Positions 57,554 to 64,000 of a stretch of DNA of 64,000 bases are shown piece after piece. A program made the position numbers and the translations under genes. The stretch lies in contig NZ_FOMJ01000001.1 in assembly GCF_900112605.1 (NCBI RefSeq), positions 210,577 through 274,576 of the forward strand, read 5' to 3'. The notes under the pieces were generated by a model. It was not told where the DNA came from. It did no database searches and saw nothing but the letters and a program-made list of their open reading frames with translations. Source of the DNA: Thiohalospira halophila DSM 15071. GTDB taxonomy: Bacteria; Pseudomonadota; Gammaproteobacteria; Thiohalospirales; Thiohalospiraceae. Position 1 is the first letter of the stretch, and each line of letters opens with the position of its first letter.

Positions 57554-58774
57554 GTGAGCCCCAATTCCACTCAGAATCCCCGCGTCCTTTCGGGCATGCG
57601 GCCTACCGGCCGTCTGCACCTGGGCCACTACCACGGCGTGCTCAAGAACTGGGTGCGGCTGCAGCACGAGTATGACTGCTACTTCTTCGTGGCCGACTGG
57701 CACGCGCTGACCACGGAGTACGAGAATCCCCGCGGCATCGCGGAGGCGAGCTGGGAGATGACCATCGACTGGCTGGCCGCCGGCGTGAATCCCAATGCCG
57801 CCACGCTCTTCGTGCAGTCCCGGGTCATCGAGCATGCCGAGCTGCATCTGCTGCTCTCCATGATCACGCCGCTGGGCTGGCTGGAGCGGGTGCCGAGCTT
57901 CAAGGATCAGCAGGAGCAGCTGCGGGAGAAGGACCTGGCCACCTACGGCTTCCTGGGCTATCCGCTGCTGCAGAGCGCGGACATCCTCATCTATCGCGCC
58001 GGCCTGGTGCCGGTGGGCGAGGACCAGGTGGCCCACGTGGAGCTCACCCGCGAGGTGGCGCGGCGCTTCAACCACCTCTATGGCCGCGAGCCCGACTTCG
58101 AGGAGCGCGCCGAGGCGGCGGTGAAGAAGATGGGCAAGAAAAACGCCAAGCTCTACCACCAGCTGCGCAAGCGCCACCAGGAGGAGGGCGATACCGAGGC
58201 GGTTGAGACCGCCCGCGCCCTGCTGGAGACGCAGCAGAACATCACCCTGGCCGACCGCGAGCGGCTCTTCGGCTACCTGGAGGGCGGGACCAAGATCATC
58301 CTGCCGGAGCCGGAGCCGCTGCTCACCGAGGCGCCGCGCATGCCGGGGCTGGACGGGCGCAAGATGTCCAAGTCCTACGGCAACTTCATAGGCCTGCGCG
58401 AGGAGCCGGCAGAGGTGGAGAAGAAGCTGCGCACCATGCCCACCGACCCGGCCCGGGTGCGGCGCAACGACCCCGGCGATCCGGAGAACTGCCCGGTCTG
58501 GCCGCTGCACCAGATCTACTCCGAGGAGTCCACCCGGGAGTGGGTGCAGGAGGGCTGTCGCTCCGCCGGCATCGGCTGCGTGGAGTGCAAGCAGCCGGTT
58601 ATCGACGGCGTCCTGGCCGAGCTGGCCCCCCTGCGTGAGCGGGCCCAGGGCTTCGAGGAGGACCCCGAGCTGGTGCGCAAGATCATCCACGACGGCTGCG
58701 AGGCCGCCCGGGATACCGCGCGGGACACCATGGAGGAGGTCCGCCACGCCATGGGGCTGACCTGGCGCCAGTGA
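57554..58774 (+). CDS. trpS: Tryptophan-tRNA ligase
   Basis: A 406-residue class Ic aminoacyl-tRNA synthetase. [20 protein letters not shown] (residues 13-32) holds the HIGH-like H-L-G-H motif, and [16 protein letters not shown] (near 270-285) the KMSKS loop. [20 protein letters not shown] is the Trp/tRNA site. An insertion of about 50 charged residues ([20 protein letters not shown] and following) before KMSKS makes it longer than E. coli TrpS. GTG at 57554. The stop overlaps scpA. Confidence 0.95.
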   Translation: MSPNSTQNPRVLSGMRPTGRLHLGHYHGVLKNWVRLQHEYDCYFFVADWHALTTEYENPRGIAEASWEMTIDWLAAGVNPNAATLFVQSRVIEHAELHLLLSMITPLGWLERVPSFKDQQEQLREKDLATYGFLGYPLLQSADILIYRAGLVPVGEDQVAHVELTREVARRFNHLYGREPDFEERAEAAVKKMGKKNAKLYHQLRKRHQEEGDTEAVETARALLETQQNITLADRERLFGYLEGGTKIILPEPEPLLTEAPRMPGLDGRKMSKSYGNFIGLREEPAEVEKKLRTMPTDPARVRRNDPGDPENCPVWPLHQIYSEESTREWVQEGCRSAGIGCVECKQPVIDGVLAELAPLRERAQGFEEDPELVRKIIHDGCEAARDTARDTMEEVRHAMGLTWRQ

Positions 58775-59661
58775 TGGGTCCGGAGGAGGCAGCGGAGGCC
58801 GCGCCGGAGACTGCACCGGATACGGAGGCCGGCGCCCAGCAGGAACTCCCCCTGGCGATGGTGGAGGGGGAGCCGGTTACCGAGCTGCCCCAGGACCTCT
58901 ACATCCCGCCGGATGCCCTGGAGGTCTTCCTGGATACCTTCGAGGGGCCGCTGGACCTGCTCCTCTACCTCATCCGGCGCCAGAACCTGGATATCCTGAA
59001 CATCCCCATCCTGACCATCACGCGCCAGTACATGGAGTACGTGGAGCTGATGAAGGCGCTGCGGCTGGAGCTGGCCGCCGAGTACCTGGTCATGGCCGCC
59101 ATGCTTGCCGAGATCAAGTCGCGCATGCTGCTGCCGCGGCCGGCCGCCAGCGACGAGGAGGAGGGCGAGGACCCCCGCGCGGAGCTGGTGCGCCGGCTGC
59201 AGGAGTACGAGCGCTACAAGCAGGCCGCCGAGGATCTGGACGCCCTGCCGCGCATGGAGCGCGACGTGGTCGCCGCCACCGCCGAGGTGGCCGCCGTGCA
59301 GGCGGAGAAGCCCCAGCCGCAGGTGGGGCTGGACGAACTCCTGGAGGCCTTCCGGGCGGTCCTCCAGCGCGCCGATCTCCACGCGACCCACCACGTGGAG
59401 CGCGAGGCGCTCTCCGTGCGCGAGCGCATGTCCGGCGTCCTGGCGAGCCTCTCCGAGTCCGGCCATACCGCCTTCATCGCCCTGTTCGACCCGGAAGAGG
59501 GCCGCGCCGGGGTGGTGGTGACCTTCCTGGCGGTGCTGGAGCTGCTCAAGGAGGGGCTGGTGGAGGCCATCCAGCACGACATCAATGCGCCCATCCACCT
59601 GCGCGCCAGCGGTGCCGGTGCCCTGGCCGGCGAGGCGGAGGAAGCCGACGGGGAGGCCTGA
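58774..59661 (+). CDS. scpA: Segregation and condensation protein A
   Basis: Kleisin subunit of the SMC-ScpAB condensin. 295 residues: an acidic 45-residue leader, then [20 protein letters not shown] and [40 protein letters not shown], the ScpA N-terminal SMC-binding helices; the C-terminal winged helix ([20 protein letters not shown]) binds the SMC head. ATG at 58774 (or GTG 58771) overlaps the trpS stop. scpB follows after 3 bases. Confidence 0.94.
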   Translation: MGPEEAAEAAPETAPDTEAGAQQELPLAMVEGEPVTELPQDLYIPPDALEVFLDTFEGPLDLLLYLIRRQNLDILNIPILTITRQYMEYVELMKALRLELAAEYLVMAAMLAEIKSRMLLPRPAASDEEEGEDPRAELVRRLQEYERYKQAAEDLDALPRMERDVVAATAEVAAVQAEKPQPQVGLDELLEAFRAVLQRADLHATHHVEREALSVRERMSGVLASLSESGHTAFIALFDPEEGRAGVVVTFLAVLELLKEGLVEAIQHDINAPIHLRASGAGALAGEAEEADGEA

Positions 59662-59664
59662 GCC

Positions 59665-60312
59665 ATGGACGCGGAGATCGAACGACTCAAGCCCGAGGTG
59701 GAGGCCCTGCTCTTTGCCAGCGAGCGGCCCCTCACGGTGGCGCGGCTGCAGCAGCTGCTGGCCGACCGACCCGCGGAAGAGGGCGACGAGGGGCCCGCGA
59801 GCCAGGCGCTGGAGGCCGCGCTCCGGGCCCTGGCCGCCGACTACGAGGGCCGCGGCGTCGAGCTGGTGGAGCTGGCCGGGGGCTGGCGCTTCCGCACCCG
59901 ACCGGAGCTGGGGCCCCGGGTGAGCCGGCTGTGGGAGGAGAAGCCGCCGCGCTACTCCCGCGCACTGCTGGAGACCCTGGCCATCATTGCCTATCGCCAG
60001 CCGGTAACCCGGGGCGAGGTGGAGGAGGTGCGGGGCGTGACCGTCTCCAGCTCCATCATGAAGACCCTGCAGGAGCGCGAGTGGGTCCGCACCGTGGGGC
60101 ATCGGGAGGTGCCCGGCCGGCCGGCGCTCTACGCCACCACGCGCGCCTTCCTGGAACACTTCAATCTCAACGGCCTCGAGGACCTGCCCCCGCTGGCCGA
60201 GCTGCGCTCCCTGGACGAGATCGGGGCGGAGCTGGACAGCGGCAGCGAGGCCAGCGCCCCCGATCCCTTCGAGGGCGACGAAGAGCAACCACCCCGAGGA
60301 GGGGACGAATGA
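59665..60312 (+). CDS. scpB: Segregation and condensation protein B
   Basis: Kite subunit binding ScpA. 215 residues with two winged helices: [20 protein letters not shown] at the start; [37 protein letters not shown]-type sequence (here [20 protein letters not shown]) and [20 protein letters not shown] with the family motif; [20 protein letters not shown] near the end. The C-terminal tail is acidic and variable. It overlaps rluB by 4 bp. Confidence 0.94.
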   Translation: MDAEIERLKPEVEALLFASERPLTVARLQQLLADRPAEEGDEGPASQALEAALRALAADYEGRGVELVELAGGWRFRTRPELGPRVSRLWEEKPPRYSRALLETLAIIAYRQPVTRGEVEEVRGVTVSSSIMKTLQEREWVRTVGHREVPGRPALYATTRAFLEHFNLNGLEDLPPLAELRSLDEIGAELDSGSEASAPDPFEGDEEQPPRGGDE

Positions 60313-61133
60313 GCGAAAAGCTCCAGAAGGTCCTGGCCCGCGCCGGGTACGGCTCCCGCCGGGAGCTGGAGCAGTGGATCACGGACGGGCGCGTGCGCCT
60401 CAACGGCCAGACCGCGACCCTGGGCGATCGCGCCGGGCCCGAGGACCGGATCCAGGTGGACGGCCGAGCCGTGCACCTGGCCGAGGCGCCCCGGATCCGG
60501 GTGCTGGCCTACTACAAGCCGGAGGGCGAGGTGGTCAGCCGTCGCGACCCCGAGGGCCGACCCTCGGTCTTCGACCGCCTGCCGCGCCTGCCCGGCGGGC
60601 GCTGGGTGGCCGTGGGCCGGCTGGACCTCAACAGCCAGGGCCTGCTGCTCTTCACCAACGAGGGGGAGCTGGCCTCCGCGCTGATGCACCCCTCCAGCGA
60701 GATCGAGCGCGAGTACGCCGTCCGGATCTTCGGCGCCGTGCCGCCGGCCACGCTCGAGGAACTCACCCGCGGGGTGGAGCTGGAGGACGGCCCGGCCCAC
60801 TTCGACAGCGTCACCGACGCCGGTGGCGAGGGCCGAAACCACTGGTACCGCGTGGTCCTGCGCGAGGGCCGCAACCGCGAGGTCCGCCGCCTCTGGGAGG
60901 CGGTGGGCCACCCCGTGAGCCGTCTGCTGCGGGTGCGCTACGGCCCGGTCCAGCTCCCTCGCTGGCTCCAGCGCGGCCGCTGGGAGGAGCTGACCCCCGA
61001 AGCGGTGGCGGAACTCCTCATCGCCGCCGGCCTGGAAGACCGCACCGACCGCGCCCACCCCCCGAAGAAGACCCGCGCCCGCGGCAAGGCCAGCACCGGC
61101 GGGCGGCGCAAGAAGGGTGGGCGGTACCGCTGA
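60309..61133 (+). CDS. rluB: 23S rRNA pseudouridine synthase B
   Basis: A 274-residue RsuA/RluB-family enzyme; E. coli RluB makes pseudouridine 2605 in 23S rRNA. An S4 domain comes first ([35 protein letters not shown]), then the catalytic domain with [20 protein letters not shown] (G-R-L-D with the catalytic Asp) and [20 protein letters not shown]. The C-terminal tail is a basic, Lys/Arg-rich extension ([20 protein letters not shown]) typical of RluB. ATG at 60309. Last gene of the operon from rnaM. Confidence 0.92.
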   Translation: MSEKLQKVLARAGYGSRRELEQWITDGRVRLNGQTATLGDRAGPEDRIQVDGRAVHLAEAPRIRVLAYYKPEGEVVSRRDPEGRPSVFDRLPRLPGGRWVAVGRLDLNSQGLLLFTNEGELASALMHPSSEIEREYAVRIFGAVPPATLEELTRGVELEDGPAHFDSVTDAGGEGRNHWYRVVLREGRNREVRRLWEAVGHPVSRLLRVRYGPVQLPRWLQRGRWEELTPEAVAELLIAAGLEDRTDRAHPPKKTRARGKASTGGRRKKGGRYR

Positions 61134-61158
61134 ACGATGTTCAAGGGCAGGGAGGCCG

Positions 61159-61362
61159 ATGAGCATGATTATCCTGAACGAGGCACAGTCTCGCCATCTC
61201 GCCGGTTCGTTTCGAGCCTACGGGCTGGGGCAGCTGGCCGCCTTCGGCTATAGTGGAATTCAGGCCGAAGCCTGGTGGACGGTCGCGCTTTCTGCCTCGT
61301 TCCTTCTGATCTTCGAGATGGCTGCGTTGATCGCGCTTAAAGACGTGGAGAATCTCCAATGA
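61159..61362 (+). CDS. Small single-pass membrane protein
   Basis: A 67-residue protein with a soluble N-terminus (ILNEAQSRHLAGSFRAYGLG) and one hydrophobic segment (WWTVALSASFLLIFEMAALI). GGGAGG at 61149-61154 supports ATG at 61159. Its stop overlaps the start of a second tiny membrane protein. No family recognised; the pair may form a small membrane complex. Confidence 0.55.
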   Translation: MSMIILNEAQSRHLAGSFRAYGLGQLAAFGYSGIQAEAWWTVALSASFLLIFEMAALIALKDVENLQ

Positions 61363-61469
61363 ATGCCGTTGCCTACTTCATGCTAGGGATTACGGGTGTA
61401 CTCGCACTCCTGGGGCTGGCTGTGGCCTGGAGTAGCCACAAGGCCCATCAGCGCGAACGTCGTCGGTAG
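61359..61469 (+). CDS. Tiny membrane protein, 36 residues
   Basis: MNAVAYFMLGITGVLALLGL then AVAWSSHKAHQRERRR: one membrane helix and a basic cytoplasmic tail. The ATGA overlap at 61359-61362 with the upstream small protein strongly suggests a translated pair. Too short for most gene finders. Confidence 0.55.
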   Translation: MNAVAYFMLGITGVLALLGLAVAWSSHKAHQRERRR

Positions 61470-61507
61470 ATTCAGGGATCCATTACGGCGAGCGCCGATC
61501 AACTTTC

Positions 61508-62188
61508 GTGAGTAACTTCCGCACCGTCTTCGACACCCTGCTGGCCGCCCACGGGCCCCAGGACTGGTGGCCGGCGGAGGAGGGCGCCTTCGAGGTGATG
61601 GTGGGGGCCGTCCTCACCCAGAATGCGGCGTGGACCAACGTCGAGCGCGCCATCGCCAATCTTCGGGAAGCAGGCGCCCTCGACCCCGAGGCGATCCTGG
61701 CCGCCGATCACGACGACCTGGGCGGCTGGATCCGGCCCTCGGGCTACTTCAACGTCAAGGCGGACCGGCTGCGGGCGCTCTGCCGCTGGTATCTCGACGC
61801 CGGCGGTTATCACGCCCTGGCCCGATGGCCCACCGAGGATCTGCGCACCGGCCTGCTCTCCGTGAAGGGGGTGGGGCGGGAGACCGCCGACGACATCCTC
61901 CTCTACGCCTTCCATCGACCCGTCTTCGTCATCGACGCCTACACCCGCCGGATCTTCGCCCGCCTGGGGCTGGTGACCGGCGAGGAGGGCTACGAGGCCC
62001 TGCGCGAGACCTTCGAGGCCGCCCTGGCGGAACAGCCGGAGCCGGTGGCGCTGTTCAACGAATACCACGCCCTCATCGTCGCCCACGGCAAGGACATCTG
62101 CCGGCCCCGGCCGCGCTGCTCGGAATGTGTCCTGGTTCAACGCTGTTCGCATGCGGAGCCGGTCCCGGAGATGGCGGAGAATGCTTGA
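61508..62188 (+). CDS. Endonuclease III-like DNA glycosylase
   Basis: A 226-residue HhH-GPD protein: FEVMVGAVLTQNAAWTNVER near the N-terminus, LLSVKGVGRETADDILLYAF (helix-hairpin-helix with G-V-G-R-E-T) and FVIDAYTRRIFARLGL with the catalytic Asp; the C-terminal C-x6-C-x2-C-x5-C cluster (CRPRPRCSECVLVQRC) binds 4Fe-4S. The Lys of bifunctional Nth (L-P-G-V-G-R-K) is replaced in K-G-V-G-R-E, so this is the Nth-like/MjaMIG-type group rather than Nth itself. GTG at 61508. Confidence 0.87.
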   Translation: MSNFRTVFDTLLAAHGPQDWWPAEEGAFEVMVGAVLTQNAAWTNVERAIANLREAGALDPEAILAADHDDLGGWIRPSGYFNVKADRLRALCRWYLDAGGYHALARWPTEDLRTGLLSVKGVGRETADDILLYAFHRPVFVIDAYTRRIFARLGLVTGEEGYEALRETFEAALAEQPEPVALFNEYHALIVAHGKDICRPRPRCSECVLVQRCSHAEPVPEMAENA

Positions 62189-62202
62189 AGGGCACGCCAT
62201 AT

Positions 62203-62223
62203 TGTATATGCTGGAAATATACA
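62203..62223. promoter_or_regulatory. Palindromic operator of brnTA
   Basis: TGTATAT (62203-62209), 7 bases, ATATACA (62217-62223): perfect inverted repeat ending 4 bases before the brnT ATG. Likely bound by the BrnTA complex. Confidence 0.6.
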
Positions 62224-62227
62224 GAGA

Positions 62228-62530
62228 ATGATCGACTGGACGCAGGTTACTGGCTTTCAGTGGGACGACGGCAATAGTCGCAAGAATGTTGATAAGCATG
62301 GTGTCACTCAGGGAGAGGCGGAGGCCATCTTCTTCCAGGCGCCACTGCTGGTTGCTCCTGACCCACGCAATAGCCAGCAAGAGGCCCGGTATCACGCCCT
62401 GGGCAGGACGTTGGAAGGTCGCCGGCTCCATGTCCCTTTCACCCTGCGTGGCGAAGGGGCGCTCATCCGGGTCATCTCGGCGCGCGACATGCATCGGAAA
62501 GAGAGGGCGCACTATGAACAGCACCGCTAA
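62228..62530 (+). CDS. brnT: BrnT-family ribonuclease toxin
   Basis: A 100-residue BrnT: FQWDDGNSRKNVDKHGVTQG (F-x-W-D-x-x-x-x-x-x-N-x-x-K-H-G) opens the domain; ARYHALGRTLEGRRLHVPFT and GALIRVISARDMHRKERAHY (I-R-x-I-S-A-R-x-x-x-x-K-E-R) complete it. The toxin cuts RNA; BrnA neutralises it. ATG at 62228. It overlaps brnA by 17 bp. Confidence 0.92.
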   Translation: MIDWTQVTGFQWDDGNSRKNVDKHGVTQGEAEAIFFQAPLLVAPDPRNSQQEARYHALGRTLEGRRLHVPFTLRGEGALIRVISARDMHRKERAHYEQHR

Positions 62531-62798
62531 GCTGCCGGGAGACAATGCTTCCGAGGAAGAGGAGAGGGCCTTCTGGGAAGAGAACGATTCCAGTGAGGTG
62601 ATCGATTGGGGTCAGGCAGAGTCGGTCACACTGCCCAATCTCAAGCCCTCCACGCGGACCATCTCCTTGCGCCTGCCAGAAGGACTGCTCGATCGGATCA
62701 AGGTGGAGGCTCATAGGCGCGATATTCCGTATCAATCCCTGATCAAGGCCTGGCTGGCCGAGGCTGTCGAGCATTCGGGTGAGTACGGGGGGCGCTAG
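62514..62798 (+). CDS. brnA: BrnA-like CopG antitoxin
   Basis: A 94-residue protein: acidic N-terminal half (EEEERAFWEENDSSEVIDWG) and a C-terminal RHH (STRTISLRLPEGLLDRIKVE, HRRDIPYQSLIKAWLAEAVE). It is the partner of BrnT and probable operon repressor. Similar in layout to the orphan antitoxin at 6683. ATG at 62514 inside brnT. Confidence 0.88.
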   Translation: MNSTAKLPGDNASEEEERAFWEENDSSEVIDWGQAESVTLPNLKPSTRTISLRLPEGLLDRIKVEAHRRDIPYQSLIKAWLAEAVEHSGEYGGR

Positions 62799-62839
62799 GT
62801 CGGCGTTCTCGACCCAAGCAACCTGCAACGGATATAGCC

Positions 62840-63139
62840 ATGCGCCTGTCCGATGAACACAAGGCCCGGATCCGGGAGCTGGTCCACGAAACGGCCGGCG
62901 AACGCGCTGAAGTTCGTGTCTTCGGTTCCCGCCTTCGGGACGATGTCCGCGGCGGCGACCTGGATCTTCTGGTCACCGTGGATGAGCGCGTGGCGAATCC
63001 GGCCCTCTTGAGGGCTCGACTGGAAGCGCGGATCAGTCGGGCCATGGACGGGCGTTCCGTGGATGTGGTGCTCCAGGCACCGAATCTCCAGGAAGGCGCT
63101 ATTCACCGCGTTGCAGCGGAAGAGGGGATTGCACTGTGA
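62840..63139 (+). CDS. MNT-type nucleotidyltransferase, orphan
   Basis: A 99-residue minimal nucleotidyltransferase: ERAEVRVFGSRLRDDVRGGD then LDLLVTVDERV (G-S-R-x-R and D-L-D) and GRSVDVVLQAPNLQEGAIHR with the third Asp. Family members pair with HEPN toxins, but the next gene is a Nudix hydrolase, 26 bases downstream. Either an orphan antitoxin or an unusual partner. ATG at 62840. Confidence 0.78.
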   Translation: MRLSDEHKARIRELVHETAGERAEVRVFGSRLRDDVRGGDLDLLVTVDERVANPALLRARLEARISRAMDGRSVDVVLQAPNLQEGAIHRVAAEEGIAL

Positions 63140-63165
63140 TTCTGGTAACGAGCTAGGAAGCCTTC

Positions 63166-63582
63166 ATGCCCGCCCCCGAGACCCCGAACCTGGCCGCCGA
63201 CTGCATCATCGAGGTCACCGACCGCGAGGGGCCGGCCATCGTCCTCATCGAACGGCGCAACGAGCCGGCCGGCTGGGCGCTGCCCGGCGGCTTCGTGGAC
63301 GTGGGGGAGACGGTGGAGGCCGCGGCGGTGCGCGAGGCGGCCGAGGAGACGGGGCTCGCGGTCACCCTGGAGGGGCTGCTGGGGCTCTACTCGGCTCCGG
63401 ACCGCGACCCGCGGGGCCATACCGTAAGCGCCGTCTACATCGCCCGCGCCACCGGCGAGCCGGAGGGGCGCGATGACGCCCGTGCTGCCGCGGTGGTGGA
63501 TCCGCGCCACCCGCCGCGGCCGCTGGCCTTCGACCACGACCGGATCCTCGCCGACTACTGCAGTATTCGATTACCTTCTTGA
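63166..63582 (+). CDS. Nudix hydrolase
   Basis: A 138-residue protein with the full Nudix box GGFVDVGETVEAAAVREAAE-ETG (residues 44-66), preceded by IVLIERRNEPAGWALPGG. It splits a nucleoside diphosphate linked to another moiety; the sequence is close to ADP-ribose pyrophosphatase-like members but the substrate is uncertain. The end (LAFDHDRILADYC) is typical. ATG at 63166. Confidence 0.88.
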   Translation: MPAPETPNLAADCIIEVTDREGPAIVLIERRNEPAGWALPGGFVDVGETVEAAAVREAAEETGLAVTLEGLLGLYSAPDRDPRGHTVSAVYIARATGEPEGRDDARAAAVVDPRHPPRPLAFDHDRILADYCSIRLPS

Positions 63583-63674
63583 ATATCGACTGCGGTGGCT
63601 CCATAGTAGGTCATCGACCGCTGGCGGGACCCGTCCCACCGACCCCACACCTTTCGTCTTCAAGGAGCGCACCC

Positions 63675-64000
63675 ATGGCCACCGTCGAACTCACCAAGGA
63701 CAACTTCGAGCAGACCATCGAGGACAACGACATCGTCCTGGTGGACTTCTGGGCCTCCTGGTGCGGCCCCTGCAAGAACTTCGCGCCCATCTACGAAGAG
63801 GCCTCGGAGAACCACTCCGACATCGTCTTCGGCAAGGTGAACACCGAGGAGGAGCAGGAGCTGGCCGCGAGCTTCCAGATCCGCTCCATCCCGACCCTGA
63901 TGCTCTTCCGCCAGAAGGTGGTGCTCTTCTCCCAGGCCGGGGCCCTGCAGGGCTCCCAGCTGGAGGAGCTGATCCAGAAGGCGCGCGAGGTGGACATGGA
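63675..64000 (+). CDS. trxA: Thioredoxin, C-terminus beyond the window
   Basis: The first 108 codons of a thioredoxin: VELTKDNFEQTIEDNDIVLV then DFWASWCGPCKNFAPIYEEA with the W-C-G-P-C redox site (Cys33, Cys36 region) and IRSIPTLMLFRQKVVLFSQA with the cis-Pro. The protein reduces disulfides in the cytoplasm. ATG at 63675; GGAGCG upstream. The window ends within the last helix or just beyond. Confidence 0.92.
   Translation, partial: MATVELTKDNFEQTIEDNDIVLVDFWASWCGPCKNFAPIYEEASENHSDIVFGKVNTEEEQELAASFQIRSIPTLMLFRQKVVLFSQAGALQGSQLEELIQKAREVDM

Noticed and set aside
58516-60288. 590-codon minus-strand frame opposite trpS, scpA and scpB
   Set aside because: It spans three well-defined genes, has no ribosome site or motif, and its composition is that of GC-rich antisense.

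Overview
The window is GC-rich, densely packed DNA from a gammaproteobacterium. Housekeeping genes at the right end (RNase AM-like PHP phosphatase, YciO-type protein, M50 protease, trpS, scpA, scpB, rluB) run in an order familiar from gammaproteobacteria. With the acidic proteins and the sulfate-activation gene, a halophilic or sulfur-metabolising lineage such as Ectothiorhodospiraceae is plausible, but that is inference. I saw no rRNA, tRNA or CRISPR array.

Layout. 1-0.9 kb: start of an ABC-class ATPase and a hicBA pair. 0.9-6.4 kb: an EPS-associated MarR-type regulator open in frame into a bifunctional ATP sulfurylase/APS kinase, an IscB element with its probable omega RNA sitting inside a DUF2283 gene, then manC. 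6.5-17.5 kb: a toxin-antitoxin (TA) island with intact, truncated and chimeric modules, two SecB-like chaperone modules, an ERCC4-domain protein, a DUF2235 protein and rfaH. 17.5-47.1 kb: a surface polysaccharide locus. It starts with a promoter/operator, an ops element and a second EPS regulator, followed by a UDP-sugar dehydrogenase, a PglK-like flippase, a pseudaminic acid pathway (pseB, C, F, methylase, deacetylase, G, two acetyl/formyltransferase fusions, I), an IS5-type remnant, a lower-GC block with an asparagine-synthase-like protein and three sulfotransferases, then five GT4 glycosyltransferases, a methyltransferase and a polytopic membrane protein. 47.4-55.2 kb: a second TA-rich stretch (RHH/ParE, Phd, chimeric antitoxin, HipBA, HigBA, two MNT-HEPN pairs). 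55.3-61.5 kb: housekeeping genes. 61.5-64 kb: an endonuclease III-like protein, BrnTA, an orphan nucleotidyltransferase, a Nudix hydrolase and the start of a thioredoxin.

How it fits together. RfaH (11.2 kb) and the ops element (17.64 kb) suggest processive antitermination of a polysaccharide operon of nearly 30 kb. Copies of one promoter with an internal GTTCA-N5-TGAAC palindrome precede each of the three EPS-regulator copies, one of which is joined to the PAPS-forming enzyme. Three sulfotransferases in the locus need PAPS, so sulfate activation and polysaccharide synthesis look co-regulated, and the predicted product is a sulfated polysaccharide containing a modified pseudaminic acid.

The TA regions show a recurring pattern: short TA cassettes lie next to genes whose 3' ends are duplicated (rfaH, the 47.4 kb glycosyltransferase) or whose 5' ends are duplicated (DUF2235, EPS regulator). 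Many junctions fall inside TA genes and leave orphan or hybrid antitoxins.
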